A stretch of 64,000 nt of DNA from Aquimarina mytili (GCF_016735115.1 NZ_JAERQJ010000008.1:186001-250000); one strand, 5' to 3'; positions 8,350-18,854 are shown, counted from the first letter of the stretch. Translations and numbers: made by a program. The notes: generated from the letters alone by a model not told the origin.

Positions 8350-9999
8350 CTAATCTATAGCAGGAAAATGTTGTTTTTGAAATTCTGAAGGAGTAAGCCC
8401 TACCAGGTTTTTAAACACCCTGTTAAACGATGTTTTACTAGGAAATCCTGCTTCATAACCAATCGACAGGATTTTGTAATTTTCATATTTTGGGTTTTTC
8501 ATCAACTTTTTTGCAGTATCTACGCGATAAAGATTAATGAAGTTGTTGAAGTTTTTTTGAAAACAAACGTTCAATACTTCTGATAAAAGATGTACACTCA
8601 TCTTTAAGTTATCTGCAATGTCAGATTGTTTAACATCATGATCTAAAAAAGGTTTTTCATCTTCCATATAATTCAGGATGAGCTCCATATATTTCTGTTG
8701 CTCTTCAATATTTAGTGAAGATTTTTTAGGTTTTAGTGTACCTGTTTCTTTTTTTTGAATCTTTTGAGCCAATGCATTCAATTTGTCTTTCAAGGCTTCA
8801 TTTTCATTTTTTAATAGCAGTTTATCGCCTTGTAGCTGTAAGGACTCTTCAGCCAATTTTCTCCGCTTATTCCGATAAATGATAGAGGATACAATTAACA
8901 ATATCATCAAAACAACTCCAGCAAATATGTATAATTGCTTTTCTCTACTCAGAAATATGATAGACTTTTGTTGCTCAGTAATAATAGCGGATTTAGTTTT
9001 AGATTCGTTTTCTACTCTCAATCGCTGAGCTTTAGAAAGCGTTTTAAGATATTGTTCTCGTGTTTTTATATATATTTTTTGTTCTTCTAAAGATTTTTTT
9101 AAACTATCCAATGCTTCATACGTTTTGGCTAGATACTGATGCGATTCCATTTTAATATTCAGAAAATTACCATCTGTGGATATATTTCTTGCCTTTTTTA
9201 AGTTTGGAAGTGCTTGGATAGGCTGATTTAATAGATATTGAGAAATCCCCATTATCACAAGTGCTGAAGCTTCTAATTCAACAGATTCTTTCTCATCAAT
9301 TCTATCTAATGCTTTTTGGCTATTATCGATTGCCAGATCATATTGACCTAAATAACGTTGACACTCAGAAATGTTAATCAAAGCTCCAATGATTTTATCA
9401 TTTCTGTTCATTTTTTCTGCCAGATTCTTCACTTTATACATATATTCTAAAGCTTCAGAATAGTTGCCCTGGTTAAGGTTTGCAGTCCCAAGAGAGTTAT
9501 ATGCTGAAATAATAAAGCTATCAGGATTTTGCTGATAAGCGGCCAACTCTATGACCTTTTTCATTGATGTTTTTACCTTTTCATAATTCTCAATATGATT
9601 GTATAAATTTCCCAAATTGACCTGAACAAGAATTCTTGAAAAAGAGTTTTTAGGAAGAGTGGTGCTCATTTTTTCTGCTTCCAGATACTTGGACAAAGAC
9701 TCCTCATACTGATCTATTTGTTGATAATAAATAGCCAAATACACCAATGCCGAAATTTGATCATCTTTTAAGTTGTTGGTCTCGGCAATCCGGAGTATAA
9801 TTTCTCCATAATTTTTGAACGTCTCCAGATCTCCTGCTCGATGTGATGCACTCAACAATTGTTTATACTTGGCAATACTATCTCCCGCAGAAGCAACAAC
9901 TTGATCATATACAGAAAGATCTTTATTTAGCCCACCTTGCCCGCAAACAGAATAAATATTCAGGAAAAAACAAATGATTAAACAAAAGGGTTTTAGCAT
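8350..9999 (-). CDS. TPR-repeat membrane regulator with AraC-type DNA-binding domain
   Basis: A 549-residue one-component regulator of a type common in Bacteroidota. From the N-terminus: a signal peptide (MLKPFCLIICFFLNIYSVCG), about seven tetratricopeptide repeats forming a periplasmic sensor, one membrane helix (about residues 361-383, YIFAGVVLMILLIVSSIIY), a short coiled coil, and a cytoplasmic AraC/XylS-type double helix-turn-helix (about residues 445-545) with SIGYEAGFPSKTSFNRVFKN and GLTPSEFQ. The frame is open for 27 more codons upstream, but the ATG at 9997-9999 is preferred because it starts the signal peptide. The gene is downstream of pepP with a short gap. The neighbouring palindromes and lipoprotein genes are its most likely targets (inference). 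Confidence 0.85.
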   Translation of the reverse strand: MLKPFCLIICFFLNIYSVCGQGGLNKDLSVYDQVVASAGDSIAKYKQLLSASHRAGDLETFKNYGEIILRIAETNNLKDDQISALVYLAIYYQQIDQYEESLSKYLEAEKMSTTLPKNSFSRILVQVNLGNLYNHIENYEKVKTSMKKVIELAAYQQNPDSFIISAYNSLGTANLNQGNYSEALEYMYKVKNLAEKMNRNDKIIGALINISECQRYLGQYDLAIDNSQKALDRIDEKESVELEASALVIMGISQYLLNQPIQALPNLKKARNISTDGNFLNIKMESHQYLAKTYEALDSLKKSLEEQKIYIKTREQYLKTLSKAQRLRVENESKTKSAIITEQQKSIIFLSREKQLYIFAGVVLMILLIVSSIIYRNKRRKLAEESLQLQGDKLLLKNENEALKDKLNALAQKIQKKETGTLKPKKSSLNIEEQQKYMELILNYMEDEKPFLDHDVKQSDIADNLKMSVHLLSEVLNVCFQKNFNNFINLYRVDTAKKLMKNPKYENYKILSIGYEAGFPSKTSFNRVFKNLVGLTPSEFQKQHFPAID

Positions 10000-10085
10000 C
10001 TTTTCTATTAGAATTATTACAATACTGGCATCTATAGTATTAACTGGATACTCAAAATTTCGGAATAAATAACTAGTCAAGAATG

Positions 10086-11378
10086 TTATTTATTCATCAA
10101 CTCTTCAATTTCTTCAGCTTCGATCGGAATATTTGCCATCAAATTAAAAGGTTCTCCTTTTTCTTGTATCACTACATCATCTTCTAAACGAATTCCAAAG
10201 CCTTCATCTGGGATATAAATTCCTGGCTCTACTGTAAAAACCATATTGGCTTGCATAGGTTCGGTTAGGATTCCATAATCATGAGTGTCTAAGCCTATGT
10301 GATGAGAGGTTCCGTGCATAAAGTATTTTTTATATGCCGGCCAATCAGGATTTTCTTTTTGCACATCGGCTTTATCAATAAGCCCTAATCCTATCAATTC
10401 TGAAGTCATAATTTTTCCAACCTCAACATGATAATCTGCCCATATGGTTCCTGGTACCAACATTTTGGTGGCTTCGTTTTTAACTCGCAAAACGGCATCA
10501 TATACTTCTCGTTGTCGTTTTGTATATGTTCCAGATACTGGTATTGTACGAGTAAGATCACTAGAATAATTAGCATATTCTGCAGCTACATCCATAAGAA
10601 GTAAATCTCCTGCTTTACACTGCTGATTATTCTCTATATAGTGTAATACATTGGCATTGTTTCCACTAGCAATAATGGGCGTATACGCAAAGCCTTTGGA
10701 TCTATTATTAATAAACTCATGTAATAGCTCAGCTTCAATATTATACTCCCAAACCCCAGGTTTTACAAAATCTAAAAGTCTACGAAATCCTTTTTCGGTA
10801 ATATTGCAAGCCGTTTGCATTAGGTCAATTTCTATTGAATCCTTTACAGAACGTAAACGCTGAAGAATAGGGTTACTTTTAGCCACACTATGTGCAGGAT
10901 ACTTATTTTTCCACCATTTGGTAAAACGATCTTCTCTTGTTTCGGTCTCTACATTTGATCGATAATGTTCATTTGTATTTACATATACCGTATCACACTG
11001 TGTCATAATTTCGAAAAAAATCTTCTCTAAATCCTGAAGCCAGTATACTGTTTTGATTCCAGATACTTCTAACGCACGTTCTTTGGTCAGTTTTTCGCCT
11101 TCCCAAATTGCAATTAATTCGCTTGTTTCTTTTAAGAATAAAATTTCCCGATGTTCTTTTTTGGGTGCATCTGGAAATAGTAGTAAAACACTCTCTTCCT
11201 GATCGACACCACTTAGATAAAAAATATCTCGATGCTGTTCAAAAGGCATTGTGCTGTCTGCACTAATTGGGTAAATATCATTACTATTAAATACAGCAAT
11301 GCTATTAGGCTTCATTTGAGCAGCGAAGTTTTTTCGGTTCTTAATAAAGAGTACAGAATCTATTTGATGATATTTCAT
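10086..11378 (-). CDS. pepP: Xaa-Pro aminopeptidase (aminopeptidase P, M24B family)
   Basis: A cytoplasmic dimetal peptidase that removes the N-terminal residue of peptides with proline at position 2. Residues 1-150 form the AMP_N creatinase-like domain, the rest the pita-bread catalytic domain. All five expected metal ligands are in recognisable contexts: Asp in LLMDVAAEY, Asp in SSDLTRT, His in the HGTSHHIGLDTHDYG block, Glu in TVEPGIY and Glu in IRLEDDVVI. The 430-residue length is typical. Its stop is just upstream of the open frame of the TPR/AraC regulator, so the two could be co-transcribed. Confidence 0.93.
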   Translation of the reverse strand: MKYHQIDSVLFIKNRKNFAAQMKPNSIAVFNSNDIYPISADSTMPFEQHRDIFYLSGVDQEESVLLLFPDAPKKEHREILFLKETSELIAIWEGEKLTKERALEVSGIKTVYWLQDLEKIFFEIMTQCDTVYVNTNEHYRSNVETETREDRFTKWWKNKYPAHSVAKSNPILQRLRSVKDSIEIDLMQTACNITEKGFRRLLDFVKPGVWEYNIEAELLHEFINNRSKGFAYTPIIASGNNANVLHYIENNQQCKAGDLLLMDVAAEYANYSSDLTRTIPVSGTYTKRQREVYDAVLRVKNEATKMLVPGTIWADYHVEVGKIMTSELIGLGLIDKADVQKENPDWPAYKKYFMHGTSHHIGLDTHDYGILTEPMQANMVFTVEPGIYIPDEGFGIRLEDDVVIQEKGEPFNLMANIPIEAEEIEELMNK

Positions 11379-11551
11379 TACAAAATTTGTTGTTTAATTA
11401 AAGATATTTAGATCTTTAAGACCTTTTAAGTCCATTAATGATGATTTCGCAAAAATACTAAAGCCCCGAAGATGTATTGTTAAACAATATCTAAAAATTT
11501 TGAGGTTGGCATTACAATATATACTTTGAGCGCACTAAATATTCTTCAAAA

Positions 11552-14404
11552 ATGATAATACGCTTCTCATTACCACTATTCTTACTTATTTCAACGCTAA
11601 TTTTCTCTCAACAACCAGCAACAAATGCTGAAGCTATTCAACAAGGCTTACGACAAAAACAACAGATGACATTATCATCGTTAGTGCAACATGTTTCTTT
11701 TGAAAATATTGGTCCATCAGTAATGAGTGGACGTGTAGTGGATGTAGATGTAAACTCCAACAACACTACAGAATTTTATGTTGCATATGCCTCTGGAGGG
11801 GTATGGCATACCGTAAATAATGGAACAACCTTTGTACCTATTTTGGACGCTGCAGAAACAATCAATGTAGGTGATATTGCTGTGGATTGGAAAAACAATA
11901 CCATCTGGGTAGGAACAGGAGAAAATAATTCTTCTAGATCTTCTTATGCCGGAATCGGTATTCTAAAGTCAAAAGACAATGGAAAAACATGGGAAAATAC
12001 AGGATTAATCGATTCGCACCATATCGGTAGAATAGTAATCCATCCCAATAATCCCGATGAAGTTGTTGTTGGAGTAACGGGGCATCTATACTCTCCAAAC
12101 GAAGAACGTGGAATATATAAAACTACAGACGGGGGAAAAACGTGGACGAAAACCTTGTTTATTAATGCTAACACCGGAATTATAGACCTGGCTTATGCTC
12201 CTGGCAATTTCAATGTCATGTATGCCGCTGCTTGGGACAAAGATCGAAAGGCCTGGAATTTTGAAGGTAGTGGTACAGGATCTGCAATATATAAAAGTAT
12301 AGATGGTGGTAATACCTGGCAGAAAATTTCTATTGAAGGAAGTGGTTTTCCAACAGGGAAAGGAGTTGGTCGAATTGGCTTAGCGGTTTATGATGAAAAC
12401 ACAATATATGCTGTGCATGACAATCAATTTAGGCGAAAGAAAAATAACAATAAAAGCAATACGGGTAGGCTAACCAAAGAAGATTTTAAAACGATGTCTG
12501 TAGATAATTTTTTGAAAATCGAAGACAAAAAACTAAATGCGTTTCTCAAAACAAATGGTTTTCAAGAAAAGTATAGAGCAGATAACGTAAAGCAAATGGT
12601 TAGAGGAAAAACGGTAAAACCTCAAGACTTAACTAAATATCTAGAAGATGCAAATTCGATGTTATTTGACACGCCAGTAATTGGAGCCGAAGTATATAAA
12701 AGTAATGATGGCGGAAAATCCTGGGTTAAAACGCATTCAGAATATTTGGACGATATTTTTTATAGTTATGGATATTATTTTGCACAGATACAAGTAAGTC
12801 CTAGCAATAAAAATCATATCTACATCTCTGGAGTACCTATTTTAAAGTCTAAAGATGGAGGAAAAACATTTTCAAGCATTAATGGAAAAAATGTACATGC
12901 AGACCATCATGCGTTATGGATCAATCCAAAAAACCCAAATCATCTGGTGAATGGTAATGATGGGGGAGTAAATATATCATATGATGATGGAGAACATTGG
13001 ATAAAAGCCAATCAACCTAATGTGGGGCAGTTTTATGCTATTAATGTAGACAATGAAACACCTTATAATGTATATGGGGGATTGCAGGACAATGGTGTAT
13101 GGGTAGGTGCTAATACCAGTATAGAAGACGTTTCTTGGCATCAAAGTGGTCATTACCCCTGGGAAAGTATTATGGGGGGCGACGGAATGCAAATACAAAT
13201 TGATAATCGAAATAGTGATATTGTATATACCGGTTTCCAGTTTGGTAATTACTTTAGGCTAGATCGAGCAGTAAACGAGAGAACCAATATTCAACCAAAA
13301 CATGAATTAGGAGAATCTCCCTATCGATTTAACTGGCAAACACCAATACTTCTCTCGTCTCATAATCAAGACATCTTATATATGGGAGGAAACAAATTAA
13401 TGCGTTCTATGAACCAAGGTGACGATTGGACACCAATCTCAAAAGATCTCACTACTGGTGGTAAAAAAGGAAACGTAGCATACGGTACAATAACTACTAT
13501 TTCAGAATCACCATTTCAGTTTGGATTGCTATACACCGGTAGTGATGATGGATTAGCCTATGTAACGCAAAACTCTGGAGGAAGTTGGGCCAAAATTTCG
13601 GATATGTTGCCTAAAGATTTATGGGTATCAAGAATAATTGCCTCCTCACACAAAAAAGAAAGAGTATATATTACATTAAATGGGTATCGTTGGGATGACT
13701 TTACACCATATGTTTATGTTAGTGATGATTATGGCCAAAACTGGAAAAATATCGGTAATACACTACCCTTGTCTCCAGTAAATGTTATTAAAGAAGACCC
13801 TGTTAACCAAAATGTATTGTATTTAGGAACGGATAATGGTGCGTATTTATCTTTGGATGGGGGAAAAACCTGGCAAGTATTTTCTAAAGACTTACCCAAT
13901 GTTGCTATTCATGATATAGTAATCCAACCAGAGGCAAATGATTTACTATTAGGTACACATGGTAGAAGCATATACAAAACCAATATAGCGGCATTGCAAT
14001 CTCTTAATAATGAAATCATGAACAGAGACCTTTATGTCTTTGAAATGCCCTCTGTAGAGTGGTCAGATACATGGGGGGTCTCCTGGAGCAAATGGTTTGA
14101 ACCTTATACACCTTCTTCGATCATAAAATTCTATAGTAAAAACCAAGGTGAATTTTCGATAAAAATCATGACAGAAGGAGGCAAAGTTCTTCAGGAATTT
14201 TCGACTCAGGCAGATAAAGGGATTAACTATGTGAAATACGACCTTACCATTGCTGAAAAAGGTAAAAATAGTTTAGAAAAAGAATTTGACGATGAAGAGG
14301 TGTCAAAAAGAAAAAATGGAAAATACTACCTTCCCGTAGGAAAATATTATATTGAAATATCGAACAAAGAAGTACGTGATAAAGTATTATTTAAACTTGA
14401 GTAA
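11552..14404 (+). CDS. exported BNR/VPS10-like beta-propeller protein
   Basis: A 950-residue exported protein with a cleavable signal peptide (about residues 1-20, ending IFSQQ). Most of it is Asp-box/BNR repeats of the S-x-D-x-G-x-T-W type; I count ten, including KDNGKTW, TDGGKTW, IDGGNTW, NDGGKSW, KDGGKTF, YDDGEHW and LDGGKTW, enough for one or two beta-propellers of the sortilin/VPS10 class. A roughly 90-residue insertion near residues 290-380 rich in K and N interrupts the repeats. The C-terminal 130 residues look like a beta-sandwich without a clear T9SS tail. Annotated relatives are called glycosyl hydrolases, but a catalytic function is not shown by the repeats. Confidence 0.82.
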   Translation: MIIRFSLPLFLLISTLIFSQQPATNAEAIQQGLRQKQQMTLSSLVQHVSFENIGPSVMSGRVVDVDVNSNNTTEFYVAYASGGVWHTVNNGTTFVPILDAAETINVGDIAVDWKNNTIWVGTGENNSSRSSYAGIGILKSKDNGKTWENTGLIDSHHIGRIVIHPNNPDEVVVGVTGHLYSPNEERGIYKTTDGGKTWTKTLFINANTGIIDLAYAPGNFNVMYAAAWDKDRKAWNFEGSGTGSAIYKSIDGGNTWQKISIEGSGFPTGKGVGRIGLAVYDENTIYAVHDNQFRRKKNNNKSNTGRLTKEDFKTMSVDNFLKIEDKKLNAFLKTNGFQEKYRADNVKQMVRGKTVKPQDLTKYLEDANSMLFDTPVIGAEVYKSNDGGKSWVKTHSEYLDDIFYSYGYYFAQIQVSPSNKNHIYISGVPILKSKDGGKTFSSINGKNVHADHHALWINPKNPNHLVNGNDGGVNISYDDGEHWIKANQPNVGQFYAINVDNETPYNVYGGLQDNGVWVGANTSIEDVSWHQSGHYPWESIMGGDGMQIQIDNRNSDIVYTGFQFGNYFRLDRAVNERTNIQPKHELGESPYRFNWQTPILLSSHNQDILYMGGNKLMRSMNQGDDWTPISKDLTTGGKKGNVAYGTITTISESPFQFGLLYTGSDDGLAYVTQNSGGSWAKISDMLPKDLWVSRIIASSHKKERVYITLNGYRWDDFTPYVYVSDDYGQNWKNIGNTLPLSPVNVIKEDPVNQNVLYLGTDNGAYLSLDGGKTWQVFSKDLPNVAIHDIVIQPEANDLLLGTHGRSIYKTNIAALQSLNNEIMNRDLYVFEMPSVEWSDTWGVSWSKWFEPYTPSSIIKFYSKNQGEFSIKIMTEGGKVLQEFSTQADKGINYVKYDLTIAEKGKNSLEKEFDDEEVSKRKNGKYYLPVGKYYIEISNKEVRDKVLFKLE

Positions 14405-14539
14405 ATCACTGTGTTATCTTGTAAGAAAATTTCGGTTACAGATTCGTATTGATACATTTTTTTTCCAAAAACTGCTCTAATAGACGTATTTGCTCTTATC
14501 CATTATTCACGTTACATTAGTAGTTTAAAATATTTGATT

Positions 14540-14935
14540 ATGACACTTACCATGGGTATTCCTGCTTTATTGTTTCCTGCAATTTCATTGACCATGCTGG
14601 CTTATAATGCAAGATACCTGGCTATCGCGGCATTGATCAGACAACTACATAAAGAATATTTGGATTCTAAATCTAAAAATATAAGGCTACAAATTACCAA
14701 CCTAAGAAAAAGATTATGGTTGATTAGAAACATGCAAGCTATAGCAATATTAAGTTTTCTTACGAGCGTGGTTACCATGTTTTTGCTTTATGTAGAACAA
14801 AATCATTGGGCTAATATCATATTTGGAGTGAGTTTATTTTGTCTTATGATTTCACTTTTTTTATCATTTGTTGAAGTTCAAATTTCTACCAAAGCACTAT
14901 CAATCAGGTTAGATAGAATTGAAGAAAATAACTAG
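14540..14935 (+). CDS. DUF2721-family small membrane protein
   Basis: A 131-residue integral membrane protein with an N-terminal helix (IPALLFPAISLTMLAYNARY), a basic cytoplasmic segment containing LAIAALIRQLHKEY, and two further helices (about residues 75-95 and 100-122). The LAYNARYLxxAALIRxL pattern is the DUF2721 signature as I know it; the function of that family is unknown. The ATG at 14540 is chosen over an in-frame TTG six bases earlier. It lies 34 bp before the sensor kinase gene, so co-transcription is possible. Confidence 0.75.
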   Translation: MTLTMGIPALLFPAISLTMLAYNARYLAIAALIRQLHKEYLDSKSKNIRLQITNLRKRLWLIRNMQAIAILSFLTSVVTMFLLYVEQNHWANIIFGVSLFCLMISLFLSFVEVQISTKALSIRLDRIEENN

Positions 14936-14969
14936 GAAATTCTTATCTTGTTAGGATAATTGGTTTTTA

Positions 14970-16421
14970 ATGCTTCAGAATGAACTTTTTGATAATGTAA
15001 TACGAGATCTCAATGCAGGATATTGGGAGTTGCGTACTAATCCAGAAAAAGAAACTTGGTCACAAAAGTTTTATGATAATATTGGATATACTAAAGAAGA
15101 ACTACAATCAACTATTGATTATTTTTTAGAACATCTGCTTCATAAAGATGATGTAGATGTATTTAGAGATAACTTCCTTAATTACAGGCGCAATTCTGTA
15201 GACTTTAAGCAACATATAAAAATTCTTTCTAAACAAGGCGATTATAAGCTTTTTAGATGTGCTACAAACGACGAATTGCCTGTAAATATTAAATCTGATA
15301 TTAATCTCATCTTTTTTTTCGAAATAAAATTAGAACCCGAACAAGATATCTCTAAAGATAACTTTTACTATAAAGAAACTGCTCAAATGACAGAAACGGG
15401 TAGCTGGTATGTAGATTTTCAGAAAAGAAAGAGTTATTGGGATTTTGAGACCAGAAGAATATTAGAATATCCTGATGACTACATTCCTTCATTAAAAAAT
15501 TCTGCCACATATTATACAGAAGATTGCAGACAACAAGCTGCCGATTGTTTTTTTAACTGTGCTATGACTGGCGCTCCATTTAATACTGAAATCAAAATGG
15601 TTACTGCAAATAATCGGGTGATTTGGGTTAGAGCGATTGGTAAACCTGTTTATAATGAGAATAAAGAAATTATAGGTATTCGTGGAGTTTTTCAGGATAT
15701 AGATGATATAAAAACAAAAGAATTAAAACTTCAAAAGTCTTTAGATATTATAGCCTCTCAAAACTCAAGGCTATTCAATTTTGCTCATATTGTATCTCAT
15801 AACTTAAGATCACATACCAGTAATTTATCTTTATTAGTTCAATTGATAGAAGGAATCGATAATCCCGAAGAAAAAATTGCATTAATAGAAGAAATCAAAC
15901 AAATATCTTCTAGCCTTAATATGACGATAGAACATCTTAATGAGATTGTTACGATTCACACCAATAGACATCAAGAAAGAAAACTAATAAAATTTAAAGA
16001 TGCCTTAAGTCTAGTTACCAATGGGATTGGACAAATGATCTCTGTGAGCAAAACCAAAATCGAAACCGATTTTAAAGAATTTGACGAAATCAATTATATA
16101 CCGGCATACCTAGAAAGTATTCTCTTAAATTTAGTTACTAATGCCATTAAGTATAAACACCCAGATAAAGATCCTGTTATTCAGATAAAAACCTCTGTTA
16201 AAGATGGTAATCAATATTTAATAGTTTCTGATAACGGAAGAGGAATTGACATGAAATTATTTAAAGATAAGATCTTCGGAATGTATAAAACGTTTCATTA
16301 CAATGAAGACGCGGTTGGCATAGGGTTATTTTTGACAAAAAATCAAGTAGAGTCTTTAAATGGTAAAATTACCGTAGAAAGCGAAGTAGATAAAGGAACC
16401 ACATTTACAATTGAGTTTTAA
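14970..16421 (+). CDS. PAS-domain sensor histidine kinase
   Basis: A 483-residue soluble hybrid-free sensor kinase with no membrane helix. Two PAS domains (about residues 8-120 and 130-255, the second with the PAC-type ending IGIRGVFQDIDDIK) precede a HisKA dimerisation helix with the phospho-acceptor His277 in IVSHNLRSH. The HATPase domain shows an N-box (NLVTNAIKYK), G1 (DNGRGID) and G2 (VGIGLFLTKN) motifs. The HNLR variant of the H-box is common in Bacteroidota kinases. The response regulator follows after 22 bp and is almost certainly its partner. The signal is unknown; soluble PAS domains point to an intracellular cue. Confidence 0.9.
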   Translation: MLQNELFDNVIRDLNAGYWELRTNPEKETWSQKFYDNIGYTKEELQSTIDYFLEHLLHKDDVDVFRDNFLNYRRNSVDFKQHIKILSKQGDYKLFRCATNDELPVNIKSDINLIFFFEIKLEPEQDISKDNFYYKETAQMTETGSWYVDFQKRKSYWDFETRRILEYPDDYIPSLKNSATYYTEDCRQQAADCFFNCAMTGAPFNTEIKMVTANNRVIWVRAIGKPVYNENKEIIGIRGVFQDIDDIKTKELKLQKSLDIIASQNSRLFNFAHIVSHNLRSHTSNLSLLVQLIEGIDNPEEKIALIEEIKQISSSLNMTIEHLNEIVTIHTNRHQERKLIKFKDALSLVTNGIGQMISVSKTKIETDFKEFDEINYIPAYLESILLNLVTNAIKYKHPDKDPVIQIKTSVKDGNQYLIVSDNGRGIDMKLFKDKIFGMYKTFHYNEDAVGIGLFLTKNQVESLNGKITVESEVDKGTTFTIEF

Positions 16422-16443
16422 AAAATAAACAAATCCCCCGCAC

Positions 16444-16857
16444 ATGAGTCATAAAATTGGATTGGCATGTATTATCGATGATGATAGCATGTATGTAAAT
16501 CTTGTAAAAAAGATTATTGAAACAAAAAACCTTTGTCAAAATTTAATGGTGTTTAAGCATGGAAAAGAAGCACTTAATTATTTTGAAGCAATACTTACCA
16601 ACTTAGAAAAAAATGCCATCCCAGAGATTATTTTTTTAGACCTAAATATGCCCGTAATGGATGGGTGGGAGTTCTTAGAGAATTTTACCAAAATCAAAAA
16701 TAAGTTTGGGAAACTAATTACACTATATGTAGTTAGCTCATCGATCAACCCAATTGACGAAGAAAGAGCTAGAAGTATTAACTCTGTAAAAGACTATCTT
16801 ATAAAACCTGTTACGATAGAAGATCTAGAGATGATATTTTTAAATCAAAGCACATAA
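16444..16857 (+). CDS. single-domain response regulator (CheY-like receiver)
   Basis: A 137-residue receiver with no output domain. The acidic pocket is IIDDDS (Asp12-14), the phospho-acceptor is Asp66 in FLDLNMPVMDGW, and the conserved Lys is in DYLIKPV. It directly follows the PAS kinase. Regulators of this kind act by protein-protein contact or as relay intermediates; the target is not in the window. Confidence 0.9.
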   Translation: MSHKIGLACIIDDDSMYVNLVKKIIETKNLCQNLMVFKHGKEALNYFEAILTNLEKNAIPEIIFLDLNMPVMDGWEFLENFTKIKNKFGKLITLYVVSSSINPIDEERARSINSVKDYLIKPVTIEDLEMIFLNQST

Positions 16858-16888
16858 AAAAAGACCTCTTAAATAAGAGGTCCTTTAT
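16856..16888. terminator. bidirectional intrinsic terminator
   Basis: An eight-bp stem, GACCTCTT/AAGAGGTC with a four-base loop, has an A-run before it and a T-rich tract after it, between the convergent response regulator and pyk genes. It could serve both. Confidence 0.75.
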
Positions 16889-16906
16889 ATCTTTTGCAAT
16901 GCACTA

Positions 16907-18334
16907 CTATATTTGTGATACTCGAAGAGTATTTACCATTCCTTTTGCTGTAATTGGCATTGCAGCAAGATTAATTAGCATATCTCCCTGGCCAACAAAC
17001 CCTCGCTTCATTGCAATTTCATTAATATCTTCTACAGTTTCATCTGTGCTTACAAACTTATCATAATAAAAAGCTTTTACCCCCCAAAGCAAGCTTAATT
17101 GAGAAAGGATTCTTTTATTACTTGTAAACACCAAAATGTGCGCATCTGGTCTCCATGCAGAAATTTGAAATGCCGTATATCCACTATTCGTTAATGTACA
17201 TATGGCCTTAGCATTAATATCATTAGCCATATGAGCGGCATGATAACAAATAGATTTAGTAATAAATCGATTGGTTCTTATATGTGGAGGATCCTGAGGT
17301 ACATTAATTAACTCTGATTTCTCAACACTTTTAATAATTTTTGACATGGTTTCAATAACCTGCACTGGATATTTACCTACAGAAGTTTCACCAGATAACA
17401 TTACGGCATCTGCACCGTCCATAACAGAATTAGCTACATCATTTACCTCTGCTCTTGTTGGTGTAAGGCTATCAATCATCGTTTCCATCATCTGTGTTGC
17501 GATAATAACAGGTATTCTCGCTGTTTTAGCCCTAAGAACTAATTTTTTCTGAATAAGAGGAACTTCTTGTGCAGGAATTTCTACTCCTAAATCACCTCTG
17601 GCTACCATCAACCCATCACAATACGCTACAATTTTATCAATATTTTCTACCCCTTCAGGTTTTTCAATCTTGGCAACAATAGGAATTTTGTGCTCACTAT
17701 GTTCTTTAATTAGATCCTGAAGCTCCATTAAATCCTGAGCATGACGTACAAAAGATAAGGCAATCCAGTCTACCTCTTGTTTACAAGCAAAAATGGCATC
17801 TTTTATATCCTTTTCGGTCAATGCCGGTAATGAAATATTGGTATTTGGCAGATTAACTCCTTTTTTAGACTTTAGAGGACCTCCTTGGATTACTTTAGCT
17901 TTAACTGTGTCTTTATTGTTTGACGATACAACTTCAAAAATTAACTTCCCATCATCCAGCAATATCCTCTCGCCTGCTTTAACATCTTTTGGAAAGCTTT
18001 CATAGTTCATGTACACCTTCTCTTTAGTTCCTTCAAAAGGTTCTCCGGTTACAAAGTTGATAAAATCGCCATCATTTACGATAATATCTCCTTTCATAAC
18101 ACCCACTCTTAATTTAGGCCCTTGTAAATCTCCTAGTATTGCCGCATTATATCCATGCTTTTCGCTAAGTTCTCTAATGATTTTTACACGCTCTTCTACG
18201 TCTTTATAATCTGCATGAGAGAAGTTTATTCTAAACACATTTACACCAGCATCAAGCATTTGCTTTAATACTTCTTTGCTACTTGTTGCGGGGCCTAGTG
18301 TAGCAACTATTTTGGTTCTTTTACGTTTTGGCAT
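16907..18334 (-). CDS. pyk: pyruvate kinase
   Basis: Catalyses phosphoenolpyruvate + ADP to pyruvate + ATP, the last step of glycolysis. The 475-residue length and domain order (split TIM barrel with the B-domain cap at about residues 70-170, then the C-terminal regulatory domain) are normal. Signatures include RINFSHAD near the start, KIEKPEGVENID (catalytic Lys), VARGDLGVEIP and MLSGETSVGKYP. The start overlaps the stop of the IPExxxVDY gene by one base, so the two are translationally coupled, an arrangement often seen in flavobacteria. Confidence 0.97.
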   Translation of the reverse strand: MPKRKRTKIVATLGPATSSKEVLKQMLDAGVNVFRINFSHADYKDVEERVKIIRELSEKHGYNAAILGDLQGPKLRVGVMKGDIIVNDGDFINFVTGEPFEGTKEKVYMNYESFPKDVKAGERILLDDGKLIFEVVSSNNKDTVKAKVIQGGPLKSKKGVNLPNTNISLPALTEKDIKDAIFACKQEVDWIALSFVRHAQDLMELQDLIKEHSEHKIPIVAKIEKPEGVENIDKIVAYCDGLMVARGDLGVEIPAQEVPLIQKKLVLRAKTARIPVIIATQMMETMIDSLTPTRAEVNDVANSVMDGADAVMLSGETSVGKYPVQVIETMSKIIKSVEKSELINVPQDPPHIRTNRFITKSICYHAAHMANDINAKAICTLTNSGYTAFQISAWRPDAHILVFTSNKRILSQLSLLWGVKAFYYDKFVSTDETVEDINEIAMKRGFVGQGDMLINLAAMPITAKGMVNTLRVSQI

Positions 18335-18825
18335 TATTCAAAAATTAAGTTGTTCTTTGATTTTAACACTGCGTATTCAACAGAATATGCAGTTATGATT
18401 TGAGAAATGGAAAGCATTTGGGTTAGTAATGTCTTACTTGAAAAATTTGATGCCTCTGTCTCTATTTTTAAAAAATAATCCACTTTTTTCAATTCAGGGA
18501 TTAAGTGTTTTACCGTATAAGAATCTTCAGTATTCACAAATAATCCCTCAGAAACAGGTTTTTCAGGCACCGTTTTAGTGCCAAATTTATTTCCTAACAG
18601 ACTATAGGTGTTATATTGAAAATGATCATGATATTGATACAGCGGAAAACTTGCCGTAATATCATCATACTCAAAATTGATATCTTTTTTCTTTCTGAAA
18701 AGGTTTAAATTCAAATTTTTGTTAAGCAAAAAAGCTAACCTATACGAAGCTATTGAACTATGAATGGCAATGAGTTCATAATCATCATCATCAAGGGTAT
18801 CTAAAACTAATTTCTGAATAGCCAC
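18334..18825 (-). CDS. IPExxxVDY family protein
   Basis: A 163-residue cytoplasmic protein carrying the family's name motif as IPELKKVDY near the C-terminus. The family is found in Bacteroidota next to pyk or acpP-fabF-rnc genes; its role is unknown. The frame stays open to 18882, but the start is placed at the GTG at 18823-18825, giving VAIQKLVLDTL, because relatives begin with this segment and because a promoter-like sequence (18855-18882) lies inside the longer frame. The gene overlaps pyk by one base. Confidence 0.8.
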   Translation of the reverse strand: MAIQKLVLDTLDDDDYELIAIHSSIASYRLAFLLNKNLNLNLFRKKKDINFEYDDITASFPLYQYHDHFQYNTYSLLGNKFGTKTVPEKPVSEGLFVNTEDSYTVKHLIPELKKVDYFLKIETEASNFSSKTLLTQMLSISQIITAYSVEYAVLKSKNNLIFE

Positions 18826-18854
18826 ATTAAGAATTTTTTTCCCAGAATTAACGC